From assembly GCA_002425885.1 (NCBI GenBank), contig DINC01000242.1, forward strand, positions 13,611-45,215: 31,605 nt of DNA, read 5' to 3'. Positions 24,080-31,605 of this stretch are shown here, piece by piece. Below the pieces are notes generated by a model that was not told the DNA's origin, did no database searches, and saw only the letters and a program-made list of their open reading frames with translations. The stretch is from Spirochaetia bacterium UBA5550 (lineage in GTDB: Bacteria; Spirochaetota; UBA4802; UBA5550). The translations under genes and the position numbers were made by a program. How positions within the stretch are numbered: position 1 is the stretch's first letter; the number at the start of each line of letters is the position of its first letter.

Positions 24080-24416
24080 GAGTACATTTCATATACACCT
24101 TTTTTCCACGTCAAGCCGGTATTCATTCTGCACGGCTAAATTCCCTTTTCAGAAAAAAAGTTATATTTCAACTATGTCTAAAAAATTATAGCAATAAACA
24201 ATTTTGTCATTCCGGTTTTGCATCATCAGTTCGTGCAAATACCGGAATATCATAGACTAATTTTATGAGATACCGGCATTCTACCCCGAGGGTACTTCTT
24301 CGCTACACTCAGGGCGCGCACGCTACAGCCGGTATGACGTTTTATTTGTTACAATCTATAAATATATTTTGCACTAAAAACTATGTTTAGGAATAAACAC
24401 TAATAACCCACACACT
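24080..24416. other. 337-bp intergenic region with REP-like element
   Basis: No coding sequence. Apart from the repeat at 24206-24338, the flanks are AT-rich with no clear promoter or terminator. Confidence 0.7.
24206..24338. repeat. BIME/REP-like element with two stem-loops
   Basis: The ends are inverted: GTCATTCCGG at 24206-24215 and CCGGTATGAC at 24329-24338. Inside, ATTCCGGT..TGCA pairs with TGCA..ACCGGAAT (about 24209-24247), and ATACCGGC pairs with GCCGGTAT (about 24270-24335), making two tandem hairpins with the same CATWCCGG core. The insert has GC-rich TACTTCTTCGCTACACTCAG. It looks like a repetitive extragenic element; no transposase is present. Confidence 0.6.
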
Positions 24417-26123
24417 TTATACCTTAAATCTCAACACCTTTTCATTGAGCTCTTCTGCCATACCCGATATATCTTCAGCGCTGGCGGCAATCTCCCCGGC
24501 CCCTGTTGTCACTGTACCGGTATACTGACCGATATTAGTAATGGAAAGAGTTATTGCGTCAAGGGCACTCTTCTGGTCAGAAGCTATATCCTTGATCTCC
24601 ATGGCACGGACAAATATGTCACCGGAGTTGTCCCGCACCATCTCCGCAGTGCCCAGCTGTTCATTTGCAACAACACTGATTGCCATTATTTCACTCTTCA
24701 TCTTCTCCACGCCTGCAATTATCTGGTTCAGAATACCTGTCGTAGCTTCCAGATTCTTCATCTCCAGCGATATCTCCCGGCTGTTCCCTTTTATCAGTGA
24801 GTCAATATTTTTTGTTGAGTCAGCAGTCTGCTCAGCAAGCTTCGATATCTCCTCTGCAACAACAGCAAAACCCTTCCCTGCCTCACCTGCCCGCGCTGCC
24901 TCAATTGCGGCGTTCAATGAAAGGAGATTTATTCTGTCGGAGATATCATTTATAATAGCAATAATCCCAATCATATCATTGGAGCTCTTCATCACCCTGC
25001 TCATAGACTGGTTCATAGTAGAGATAGATTCTCCTCCGTCATTGGCATGCTGTTCTACATTTTTTGAAAGGGAGAGTGTTTTCTCAGCCTGTGTATTCAC
25101 AGTCTGAATCCCTTTGTAAAGGTTTTCAATAAGCTTCCGGAGAGATTCAAAGAGCTGCATCTGTTCACCTGTGAGCATTGTAACGCGCTGAATCAGGTCA
25201 GTAATTGTACTGGCAGTGTATGATGCTTCATTTGTTATTTCAGTCTTTGTCTGGGCAAGGTTCATACTTATTGCGGTAAACTGCTCTGATGCGGCAGCAA
25301 GCCTTTGTGAAATATCCCCTATCTCTGTAATTATATTCTGGGATGCGCCGACGAATTTATTGAAACTCATTGCAAGAGCGCCTACCTCATCTGAACCTGA
25401 AACAGAGGTCCTTTTTGTAAGGTCAGCGCTTTTAGTTATATCCGTTACATCACTGATAATCCTGGTGATTGGAGTTATAATAACTCCCCGCAGACGGTAG
25501 ACAACACCGAATGTAATCACCACAAGGATACCGAGTATAACCGCCAGCACAATCCATGCTTTTCTTATAGTCGCTTTAACAAGATCTATACTATAATCGA
25601 CACCTATGGCAAAAACAACTTTACCTGAACTCCCCTTTACAGGGAAAAATACTGAACGGAATGTACCCCACTGATCCGTGTACTCCTCCATTTCAGGTTC
25701 CCCTGTATTCCAGGCCTTTTCAAGTGAAGGGGGGAAATCATCATACGGAGTAAGAAATGTATCTTCATAATCACTCTCCTCAGGCTCAACATTCCCTGTG
25801 TCATGTATAAAGATATATTTGTCCTCAGTTTTAATCATCGAATAAATATATTTAAAACCGAAGGCCCTCTCCAGATTTTTCAGATAGGCAAGTGTCTGAG
25901 TAAAAATCTCCTGCTGCTGAAACCCCTGCTCATTTGCCCTGATTATTAAAGCCGGGTCTATACCCTTAGCAGAGAGTTTCGCTCCGATCATCAGTTTATC
26001 GTTTATACCTTTTTCCAGTTCAGCATGATACCTCTGAAAAAAGAAGCCGATAGATATTAAAGATGTCACAAGGAGAGATATACCGAAATAAAAATACAGC
26101 CTGCTTTTTATTGTTATTATCAT
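24417..26123 (-). CDS. Methyl-accepting chemotaxis protein
   Basis: 568 aa. A helix at ~8-28 and another at ~187-210 flank a periplasmic sensor (~30-185) with Cache-like features: [20 protein letters not shown], then [20 protein letters not shown], typical of double-strand small-molecule sensors. A HAMP domain (~210-262) is followed by the coiled signalling region ~265-568, with the conserved hairpin tip [20 protein letters not shown] plus [18 protein letters not shown]. No C-terminal CheR-binding pentapeptide is present (it ends VLRFKV). No other che gene is in the window, so it is an orphan receptor. ATG 26123 without an evident strong ribosome site. Confidence 0.92.
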   Translation of the reverse strand: MIITIKSRLYFYFGISLLVTSLISIGFFFQRYHAELEKGINDKLMIGAKLSAKGIDPALIIRANEQGFQQQEIFTQTLAYLKNLERAFGFKYIYSMIKTEDKYIFIHDTGNVEPEESDYEDTFLTPYDDFPPSLEKAWNTGEPEMEEYTDQWGTFRSVFFPVKGSSGKVVFAIGVDYSIDLVKATIRKAWIVLAVILGILVVITFGVVYRLRGVIITPITRIISDVTDITKSADLTKRTSVSGSDEVGALAMSFNKFVGASQNIITEIGDISQRLAAASEQFTAISMNLAQTKTEITNEASYTASTITDLIQRVTMLTGEQMQLFESLRKLIENLYKGIQTVNTQAEKTLSLSKNVEQHANDGGESISTMNQSMSRVMKSSNDMIGIIAIINDISDRINLLSLNAAIEAARAGEAGKGFAVVAEEISKLAEQTADSTKNIDSLIKGNSREISLEMKNLEATTGILNQIIAGVEKMKSEIMAISVVANEQLGTAEMVRDNSGDIFVRAMEIKDIASDQKSALDAITLSITNIGQYTGTVTTGAGEIAASAEDISGMAEELNEKVLRFKV

Positions 26124-26294
26124 ATTGACCTGCTATCTGCTTTATAAAGATTAATAAACCGATTCCACGGTTTAAAATACAGATAATTCAAATACTAATC
26201 AAGTCAGGTTGACTAACTGAGATAAATCATGGGGTTTATTTAAACCGGCAGAATACAGGATTAGCAGAATAATACGGATATTTTTATAAGCAGG

Positions 26295-26319
26295 CGCAGA
26301 CGCCCGGACGGCGTCTGCG
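26295..26319 (-). terminator. Perfect 10-bp hairpin after the lysine-rich gene
   Basis: Stem CGCAGACGCC / GGCGTCTGCG with loop CGGAC, 19 bp after the stop at 26338. No T-run on the minus strand close by. Probable transcript end or stability element. Confidence 0.55.
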
Positions 26320-26337
26320 GAAAGGAATGATGTTTTA

Positions 26338-26445
26338 TCAGGCTTTTTTGGCCGCTTTCTCCTTTTTCTCTTTTCTCTTTTCTTTAATTGTTTTTTCCGG
26401 CTTCTTCTTCTCTTCAGATTTAGCCTTATCTTTACCTTTTGCCAT
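26338..26445 (-). CDS. 35-aa lysine-rich small protein
   Basis: ATG 26445 has GAGAGG 7 nt upstream and opens a 35-codon frame that begins MAKGKDKAKSEEKKKPEKTI and ends EKKEKAAKKA. It is almost only Lys, Glu and Ala, with no hydrophobic segment, so it should be soluble and disordered or a charged helix. An overlapping frame (26199-26459) gives a longer Arg-rich reading but has no ribosome site and is judged a shadow. Such tiny K-rich proteins are widespread but mostly uncharacterised. Nucleic-acid or membrane-surface binding is possible, as inference only. Confidence 0.65.
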   Translation of the reverse strand: MAKGKDKAKSEEKKKPEKTIKEKRKEKKEKAAKKA

Positions 26446-26587
26446 ATAAAACCTCTCATTCTAAAAAATTTATAGTATAATAATAAACAATACAGTTATT
26501 CTGTCAATCAGTGATTTTCAAATATCTTAAATCCTTGACAGTATATATAATATCTTCAGAAAGTACTGAAAAAAAGGGGGTAAATCT

Positions 26588-27007
26588 ATGCCGGAATGCA
26601 GTTGTGAAAAATGCGTCAGCGCCTGTAAAAACGATCCCGGGAGGCTCATACCGGAGGATCTCCCTAAATTAGCTGAATTTCTGGACCTCTCAGTAGAAGA
26701 ACTTATTATCAGCTCACTGGTTCTGATTCCCCTGTCGAAGAAACCTGAAGTTTATGCCTTTGCTCCTGCCAAAATGAAGGGTAGACGGCTTCTGGCAAAA
26801 CCGGGAACAGTTGTACCTGACTATTACTCAAAAGAACGCGGGACGTGCATCTTTCTCGATGAAAACGGACTATGCACAATTCAGGAAGTTAAACCCTTTG
26901 AGTGCGGCGCATACATGGGATGCAAACATACATTCATGGGTAAACCGTATAAAGAGAAACAGGTGGAGGAATATTTTCTGATGAAATGGAAAAAATACAG
27001 AAAATAA
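26588..27007 (+). CDS. YkgJ-like cysteine-cluster (Fe-S or zinc) protein
   Basis: 139 aa with eight cysteines: four at the N-terminus (C4, C6, C9, C13 in MPECSCEKCVSACKND) and four in the middle-end (C87, C96, C106, C112 in GTCIFLDENGLCTIQEVKPF, then ECGAYMGCKH). The C-x8-C spacing with RxC/KPFEC is like the YkgJ/CxxCxxCC family. YkgJ-type proteins bind a metal or cluster and are linked to electron transfer or modification; the exact role is not known. The ATG at 26588 has AAGGGGG upstream. It precedes the AraC gene by 41 bp but that has its own promoter. Confidence 0.82.
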   Translation: MPECSCEKCVSACKNDPGRLIPEDLPKLAEFLDLSVEELIISSLVLIPLSKKPEVYAFAPAKMKGRRLLAKPGTVVPDYYSKERGTCIFLDENGLCTIQEVKPFECGAYMGCKHTFMGKPYKEKQVEEYFLMKWKKYRK

Positions 27008-27013
27008 TTCCGC

Positions 27014-27048
27014 TTGACTAAGAGTTAAATTGCTTTATAAAAATCCCC
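27014..27048 (+). promoter_or_regulatory. Promoter of the AraC gene, predicted leaderless
   Basis: TTGACT (27014-27019), 16-bp spacer, TATAAA (27036-27041). Only 7 nt lie between the -10 and the ATG at 27049, and no ribosome site is there (AAATCCCC). RNA would start at or next to the ATG. Confidence 0.55.
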
Positions 27049-28143
27049 ATGCTTTTAGAGATAGAGACATTCATCACCCTTTTAGGGGGAGCAATGGGGC
27101 TCCTTGCAGCCATAGGGCAGCTTCTTATCCCGGATAAGAGGAGCGAGAATTATAACCTCGCAGCACTATCCTTTGCCCTGGGCCTTCTCCTTTTCCAGAA
27201 CGTGGCTGTATTCACCGGCTACTGCATAAACCATCAGTGGACACTGATTTATCACATGACACTCATCTGGATACAGGCGCCGCTTCTCTATCTTGCATAT
27301 TTTTATCTCACAAACACCGAGGATAAATATCCGGAAAGAATATACAGGTTTTTTATCCCCAGCATTATAGCTTTCCTGCTGGATACTGTTTCTATTATCG
27401 CTTACCTGGCCGGACACCTGCCGAACCTGCTCTGGATTTTCCATGATGATACACCGTCATGGCTTGTACTGAAAAAGTATCTCCTCATGGCCGGCACTCT
27501 TCAGATTATAATCTATCTTATTGTATTCCTGCTGAAGATGCTTCCTGCATGGAAGTTCAGTGAGAGGAACAGCATACTCTCTGTCACCATATCTTATTCA
27601 TTTTCTTCACTCATTGCCACTACAATACTTATTCTGGGATATACCACTGTAAATGTCCAGTATCTCAAAACAGCGGCACTCATTGCGGCAGTGGGACTAA
27701 TTATAATTTATCCCCTGGGGCAGAGATACCACAGGTTTTTCCAGATACTCCGCACAGAAGTGAAAAAGGAGAAGTATAAAAAATCCCTTCTTGAAGGGAG
27801 GGACGTAACCCCTGTTATGAATCAGCTCACACTGCTGATGGATGAACAGAAGCTGTACAGAGATGAAAACCTTACACTGAAAAATCTCGCGGACTGCGTA
27901 ACCATGACTCCGCATCAGCTGTCTCAGCTCCTTAACGACAGATTAAACACAAACTTCAGCAGCTTTGTAAACAGGTACCGTGTAACCGAAGCTGAGCAGA
28001 TACTTATAGAAAAACCTGACAGGCCGGTACTGGCAATAGCCTTTGATGTAGGATTCAACAACAAGACAAGTTTCTACGATGCCTTTTCCAGATTCAACGG
28101 CATCAGCCCCCATAAGTTCCGCAAGGATAAACTGAAAAATTAA
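27049..28143 (+). CDS. Membrane AraC-family transcriptional regulator
   Basis: 364 aa. About seven hydrophobic helices at ~5-230 (for example FITLLGGAMGLLAAIGQLLI, TLQIIIYLIVFLLKM, ILILGYTT) form a membrane sensor. A cytoplasmic linker is followed by an AraC DNA-binding domain (~265-364): LTLKNLADCVTMTPHQLSQL, then LIEKPDRPVLAIAFDVGFNN, KTSFYDAFSRFNGISPHKFR. Such 7TM-AraC regulators take an envelope signal straight to DNA. The nearest downstream gene is the oleate hydratase 400 bp away. The start has no Shine-Dalgarno and fits leaderless initiation. Confidence 0.88.
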   Translation: MLLEIETFITLLGGAMGLLAAIGQLLIPDKRSENYNLAALSFALGLLLFQNVAVFTGYCINHQWTLIYHMTLIWIQAPLLYLAYFYLTNTEDKYPERIYRFFIPSIIAFLLDTVSIIAYLAGHLPNLLWIFHDDTPSWLVLKKYLLMAGTLQIIIYLIVFLLKMLPAWKFSERNSILSVTISYSFSSLIATTILILGYTTVNVQYLKTAALIAAVGLIIIYPLGQRYHRFFQILRTEVKKEKYKKSLLEGRDVTPVMNQLTLLMDEQKLYRDENLTLKNLADCVTMTPHQLSQLLNDRLNTNFSSFVNRYRVTEAEQILIEKPDRPVLAIAFDVGFNNKTSFYDAFSRFNGISPHKFRKDKLKN

Positions 28144-28223
28144 ATTTCCGTATTTATAATCCCGTACTTTCTGCTTCATTAAACATCAGTTAAACAGAGA
28201 ACTGACACACCACAATGCTTTTC

Positions 28224-28253
28224 CGGATTCATAATCCGTACCCCTTTTTTTTT
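28224..28253 (+). terminator. Terminator of the AraC gene
   Basis: A 6-bp stem CGGATT/AATCCG with a 3-nt loop, then TACCCC and nine T, 80 bp past the AraC stop. Confidence 0.6.
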
Positions 28254-28379
28254 CCGTAAAGATATATCCTGTCGATCCGCTCTTCATTTTAAGCTAACCT
28301 CCGGTTATCAAGAAGATGGAGGTATAAGAGGAAGTTCACAACACAAATATGAGACGCATTATTACGGTAAAGCTTTGCA

Positions 28380-28489
28380 GATAGTTATTCATTGGGAACG
28401 AATTCAGCAGATTTTATTAATCAATTGTACACAGATTCCGCTCCAGCCAATCGGAATTTAAAAAAGATTTCATTCCCTGAATAACTATC
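28380..28489 (+). promoter_or_regulatory. Long-range inverted repeat in the oleate hydratase leader
   Basis: GATAGTTATTCA at 28380 pairs perfectly with TGAATAACTATC at 28478-28489; GGGAA/TTCCC extends it across a 2-nt bulge. The 74-nt loop holds a smaller stem, ATTCCG (28435-28440) with CGGAAT (28452-28457). In RNA this would be a closed multi-stem structure ending about 40 nt before the AAGGAG of the oleate hydratase gene. No known riboswitch class is recognised. Confidence 0.5.
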
Positions 28490-28543
28490 GAAAGCGAACC
28501 GGTTGTTTTTTCAGATATTCAGCAAAAAAATAAAGGAGAAATA

Positions 28544-30229
28544 ATGAGGATGAAAACATTGCATGAAAAGTTATTATCAATGTTTCTTGTAATAGCAGTT
28601 GCTGCATTAACTTCATGCGGCGACAAAAAAAACGCGAAAAACAATATCCCCCGTGAAAATGCTCAGGCATATATTGTAGGGGGCGGAGTAGCAGGCCTTG
28701 CGGCAGCAGCATTCCTTATAAGGGACGGGAAAGTCCCCGGAAAGAATATTCATATTATAGAAGAACTTAAAGTTAACGGCGGAGCCTGTGACGGTACAGG
28801 TGACCCTGACAAGCACTACGTTATCCGCGGCGGAAGGATGATGAATCTCCCCACTTATGAAACAACATGGGAAATGCTTAAGGATATCCCCTCAATTTAT
28901 ACTCCGGGAAAATCAGTTTACCAGGAGATCAAAGAGTTCAATGACATGATCAAAACCGATGCAAGGGCAAGGGTCATTGATAAGGACAAAAACAAATTAG
29001 ATGCCACAAAGATGGACTTTAACTGGCGTGACAGATGGGACATGATAAGGCTTGGAGTAATGTCTGAAGAGGCATGCGGCGATAAAAAGATCAATGAGTT
29101 CTTCTCACCGCACTTTTTCAATACAACATTCTGGTACATGTGGTCAACAACTTTCGCTTTCCAGCCATGGCACAGCCTTCTTGAATTTAAAAGATACAAC
29201 GACAGGTTTATCCATGAGTTCCCTCGAATCAATACACTTGAAGGTGTTGCACGGACTCCATACAACCAGTATGACTCACTTGTTCTCCCGATGCAGAAAT
29301 GGCTCGAAGCACATGGAGTAAACTTTGTAATGGGTACAAAAGTTACAAACATGAGCTTCAAAAAAGATACAAAAGAGACCACAGTTGAAAAAATACACTA
29401 CATGCAGAACGGGAAAGGGGGCGAATTCAAAGTCAGAGAGGGTGATATTGTTATAGCAACAATAGGCTCCATGACTTCGGATTCTTCACTGGGTTCAATG
29501 AATACTCCTGCCAGACTTATAACAGGCCATAAGGACGGCGGATGGTCTCTATGGAAAGCCCTTGCAAAGGATCGCCCTGAATTCGGCAACCCTTCAAAAT
29601 TCTGTGACCACGTTGATGAATCAAAATGGTTCTCATACACAGTAACTCTCAGGGACCCGCTTCTCATCAACAAAATAGCTGAGTGGTCTGGAAACGAGCC
29701 GGGAACAGGAGCGCTTGTTACTTTCAAAGATTCAAACTGGTACCATTCAATTGTTGTAGCATACCAGCCGCATTTCAGAAATCAGCCTGACAACATCAAG
29801 GTGTTCTGGGGATACGGACTCTTTCCGGATAAGACCGGTAACTACGTGAAAAAAAGAATGTCTGACTGCACAGGCGAGGAGATTCTTACTGAGCTTGTTT
29901 ACACATTAAAAATGGAAAAACATCTTCCGGAGATACTTAAGTCAGCCACAGTTATCCCCTGCATGATGCCATACATCACAGCACAGTTTGAAATGAGGAA
30001 GCCGGGAGACAGGCCACTTGTTGTACCTGAAGGTTCAACCAACCTCGCTTTCATCGGCCAGTTTGCCGAAATTCCGGAGGATGTTGTTTTCACAGTTGAA
30101 TACTCATTCAGGACAGCTGCAACAGCAGTATATCAGCTTCTCGGTATAGATAAAGAACCACCTGCGATTTATAAGGGCGGGCACGAGATAGGCGTTCTCT
30201 GGGACGCAGCCTGGACACTGTTCAGATAA
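28544..30229 (+). CDS. Oleate hydratase-family lipoprotein
   Basis: 561 aa. A lipoprotein signal (MRMKTLHEKLLSMFLVIAVA, lipobox L22-T-S-C25, +2 Gly) puts it outside the cytoplasm. The FAD motif IVGGGVAGLAAAAFLIRDG (44-62) is followed by RGGRMMNLPTYETTWEML (95-112) and RTPYNQYDSLVLPMQKWLEA, the marks of myosin-cross-reactive antigen/oleate hydratase (10-hydroxy fatty acid forming). The catalytic Glu of many members sits right after GGR; here it is M99, a change known in another sub-family (Rhodococcus type, from memory). Length is normal after the signal. The ATG at 28544 has AAGGAG. Oleate hydratases are usually cytosolic, so the lipoprotein form is odd. Water addition to unsaturated fatty acids is the likely reaction. 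Confidence 0.88.
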   Translation: MRMKTLHEKLLSMFLVIAVAALTSCGDKKNAKNNIPRENAQAYIVGGGVAGLAAAAFLIRDGKVPGKNIHIIEELKVNGGACDGTGDPDKHYVIRGGRMMNLPTYETTWEMLKDIPSIYTPGKSVYQEIKEFNDMIKTDARARVIDKDKNKLDATKMDFNWRDRWDMIRLGVMSEEACGDKKINEFFSPHFFNTTFWYMWSTTFAFQPWHSLLEFKRYNDRFIHEFPRINTLEGVARTPYNQYDSLVLPMQKWLEAHGVNFVMGTKVTNMSFKKDTKETTVEKIHYMQNGKGGEFKVREGDIVIATIGSMTSDSSLGSMNTPARLITGHKDGGWSLWKALAKDRPEFGNPSKFCDHVDESKWFSYTVTLRDPLLINKIAEWSGNEPGTGALVTFKDSNWYHSIVVAYQPHFRNQPDNIKVFWGYGLFPDKTGNYVKKRMSDCTGEEILTELVYTLKMEKHLPEILKSATVIPCMMPYITAQFEMRKPGDRPLVVPEGSTNLAFIGQFAEIPEDVVFTVEYSFRTAATAVYQLLGIDKEPPAIYKGGHEIGVLWDAAWTLFR

Positions 30230-30238
30230 AAAATGAAT

Positions 30239-30272
30239 TATGATGAAAGCAGCACATGCTGCTTTCATCATA
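30239..30272 (+). terminator. Strong hairpin after oleate hydratase
   Basis: A 15-bp perfect stem TATGATGAAAGCAGC / GCTGCTTTCATCATA with a 4-nt loop, 9 bp past the stop. No T-run follows. The TATAAT at 30271-30276 abutting it is 8 nt before the next ATG. Confidence 0.65.
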
Positions 30273-30284
30273 TAATAGAACACC

Positions 30285-31605
30285 ATGAACAGAGTACACC
30301 GCATAGGACACGAATCCACAGGAAAACTCCTTGCGGAGTTCTCTCTCCCGGCTGTTATTGCCATACTCGTTCAGTCTTTATACAGTATCATTGACCGCGT
30401 TTTTATCGGCAACGGCGCAGGGACAGAGGCCATCAGCGGCATAACAGTATGCTTCCCTGTAATTGCTCTTTTCATGGCTTTCGGCATGCTTATAGGCATA
30501 GGGGGAGCGACTCTTTTCTCAATCAGAGCAGGTGAAGGGGGGAAAGATGAATGCATTAAAATTCTGCATAACACATTCATCCTTCTTTCTTTAATCTCCG
30601 CTATCCTCAGTATAACAGCATCCCTTTTCCTGAGAGAGATATTGACTTTATCAGGGGGCTCAGGAGCAGCTCTCCTTTACGGTGAAAAATATCTCGGCAT
30701 TCTGCTCCTGGGGCTCCCCTTTCAGACAGCAGGTTTCGGGATGAATAATTTTATCCGCTCCGAAGGGAGGCCTGGGATTGCCATGTCAACAATGATTACC
30801 GGTGTTGTAATCAACACAATTCTCACGCCTCTATTTATCTTCCGCCTCGGAATGGGTATTGAAGGAGCTGCCATCAGTACTGTTATTGCACAGTCAGTCT
30901 CATTCCTCCTGGTCATGTACTATTTCATATCAGGGGGGAGCATAACAGGCTTACGGATGTGCCATCTTAAAATATGGACAGGGATCACACTGCGCACTTT
31001 ATATACCGGTTTCAGCACCTTCATAATGCAGATCGGTGCATGTATTACAGCATCAATCTATAATCATCAGCTTATGAATTACGGAGATGAACTAACTGTT
31101 TCCATATATGGAATCATCCACTGCATCACTGTTTTTATGCTGATACCTGCCATCGGCATAAGCCGGGGAGCGCAGCCCCTCATGGGGTATAATTCCGGCA
31201 AAGGCGATACAGCCAGAACAGCAAAGATATTAAAAGAATCAATCACCTCATCTGCTTTAATCATATCAGCGGGATTTATACCGGTAATGGCTATGCCAGG
31301 GAGCATAATAAGCATCTTCAATTCTGCGGACAGCCTCCTTGTGATTGAAGGGAACGCAGCCATGAGGATATCCCTTGCACTCCTACCCCTTGCAGTTCTG
31401 CATATATGCGCATCGGGGTACTTCCTTGCCATTGGTGATGCGAAAAAATCCGCTTTGCTGACATTTGCACGGCAGATTATTTTTCTTTTACCTGCGGTAA
31501 TATTACTCCCGTCAGTTTACGGGGTTAATGGAATATGGCTGGCAGCCCCTGTTTCTGACTTCTGCTCATTTATACTTTCTTTATATCTTTTATTTAAAAA
31601 CCGCG
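30285..31605 (+). CDS. MATE-family multidrug/sodium antiporter, 3' end missing
   Basis: 440 codons up to the window edge, with no stop reached. The sequence begins MNRVHRIGHESTGKLLAEFS, and the hallmark SLPAVIAILVQSLYSIIDRVFIG is the first MATE helix. About twelve hydrophobic segments follow, with AISGITVCFPVIALFMAFGM, GMGIEGAAISTVIAQ and the second-half repeat IPAIGISRGAQPLMGYNSGK. MATE proteins (NorM/DinF-like) expel cationic drugs or metabolites with Na+ or H+. The ATG at 30285 has no ribosome site, and TATAAT lies 8 nt before it, so initiation may be leaderless. Only the last few residues are likely missing. Confidence 0.9.
   Translation, partial: MNRVHRIGHESTGKLLAEFSLPAVIAILVQSLYSIIDRVFIGNGAGTEAISGITVCFPVIALFMAFGMLIGIGGATLFSIRAGEGGKDECIKILHNTFILLSLISAILSITASLFLREILTLSGGSGAALLYGEKYLGILLLGLPFQTAGFGMNNFIRSEGRPGIAMSTMITGVVINTILTPLFIFRLGMGIEGAAISTVIAQSVSFLLVMYYFISGGSITGLRMCHLKIWTGITLRTLYTGFSTFIMQIGACITASIYNHQLMNYGDELTVSIYGIIHCITVFMLIPAIGISRGAQPLMGYNSGKGDTARTAKILKESITSSALIISAGFIPVMAMPGSIISIFNSADSLLVIEGNAAMRISLALLPLAVLHICASGYFLAIGDAKKSALLTFARQIIFLLPAVILLPSVYGVNGIWLAAPVSDFCSFILSLYLLFKNR

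Larger units (their letters stand above)
28144..28543. other. 400-bp intergenic region, terminator plus structured leader
   Basis: It holds the AraC terminator (28224-28253), a central stretch with no visible gene, and the long inverted repeat (28380-28489) ahead of the oleate hydratase gene. One 11-codon frame at 28349-28384 has no ribosome site at normal spacing and is not called. Confidence 0.7.

Noticed and set aside
24206..24338. Insertion sequence or MITE with target duplication
   Set aside because: Ends are inverted, but no clear direct target repeat or transposase is visible, so only a REP-like label is kept.
26199..26459. 86-codon Arg-rich frame on the minus strand
   Set aside because: Its start has no ribosome site and the frame runs on through the hairpin; the 35-aa frame inside has a good site and normal K/E composition.
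28349..28384. 11-codon leader peptide before the oleate hydratase leader
   Set aside because: The nearest purine-rich stretch is too far upstream for initiation, and the codons show no attenuation-type bias.

Overview
The window is about 31.6 kb of a moderately AT-rich chromosome from a Gram-negative-type (diderm) bacterium. The evidence for an outer membrane is a predicted outer-membrane channel (4421-5341), a lipoprotein (28544-30229) and an exosortase/PEP-CTERM pair. The density of PAS/receiver sensor kinases, a chemoreceptor, a MASE1 protein with the LPICSSCKKIR tail and STAS-type regulators suggests a free-living, environmental member of a group such as Deltaproteobacteria sensu lato or Spirochaetota. 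The phylum is inference and not firm. No rRNA, tRNA, IS element, prophage or CRISPR array was found.

Layout. 29-4358: a receiver-PAS-kinase, a J-domain protein, and a divergent STAS / ATPase-like pair. 4421-9372: the most interesting block. It holds a CrtI-like flavoprotein, an 85-aa membrane protein and a MetA-pathway-type outer-membrane protein in one operon, then a small SpoIIAA-like gene, then a GAF-LuxR regulator. Each of the three transcription units is preceded by the same 20-bp palindrome (CATCACCC-N4-GGGTGATG), placed about 22 bp upstream of a -10-like hexamer, which is the geometry of a LuxR-type class II activator site. 9384-11056: a membrane metallophosphoesterase, then a non-coding array of at least 14 exact-length 21-bp units and a dispersed 50-bp repeat also present at 2388-2440. 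11057-18627: a run of minus-strand genes (hybrid histidine kinase, CBS pair, glycosyltransferase, PEGA protein, MASE1 protein, short-chain dehydrogenase), mostly with very short gaps. 18777-21523: a YheT-type hydrolase converging on an exosortase-EpsI fusion that is preceded by its probable sole local substrate, an 84-aa Gly-rich PEP-CTERM protein. 21691-24416: a DUF3820 protein, a fused tRNA-guanine transglycosylase/MnmC-like methyltransferase, and REP-like repeats. 24417-31605: a chemoreceptor, a 35-aa lysine-rich gene, a cysteine-cluster protein, a membrane-anchored AraC regulator with an apparently leaderless promoter, a lipoprotein oleate hydratase behind a structured leader, and a MATE transporter cut by the window end.

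How the genes may work together. The LuxR-centred block looks like a self-regulating unit for sensing, moving across the outer membrane and oxidising a hydrophobic compound; the substrate is unknown. The oleate hydratase is a second lipid-active redox-fold enzyme, but it lacks the shared palindrome. The other sensors have no visible link to each other.
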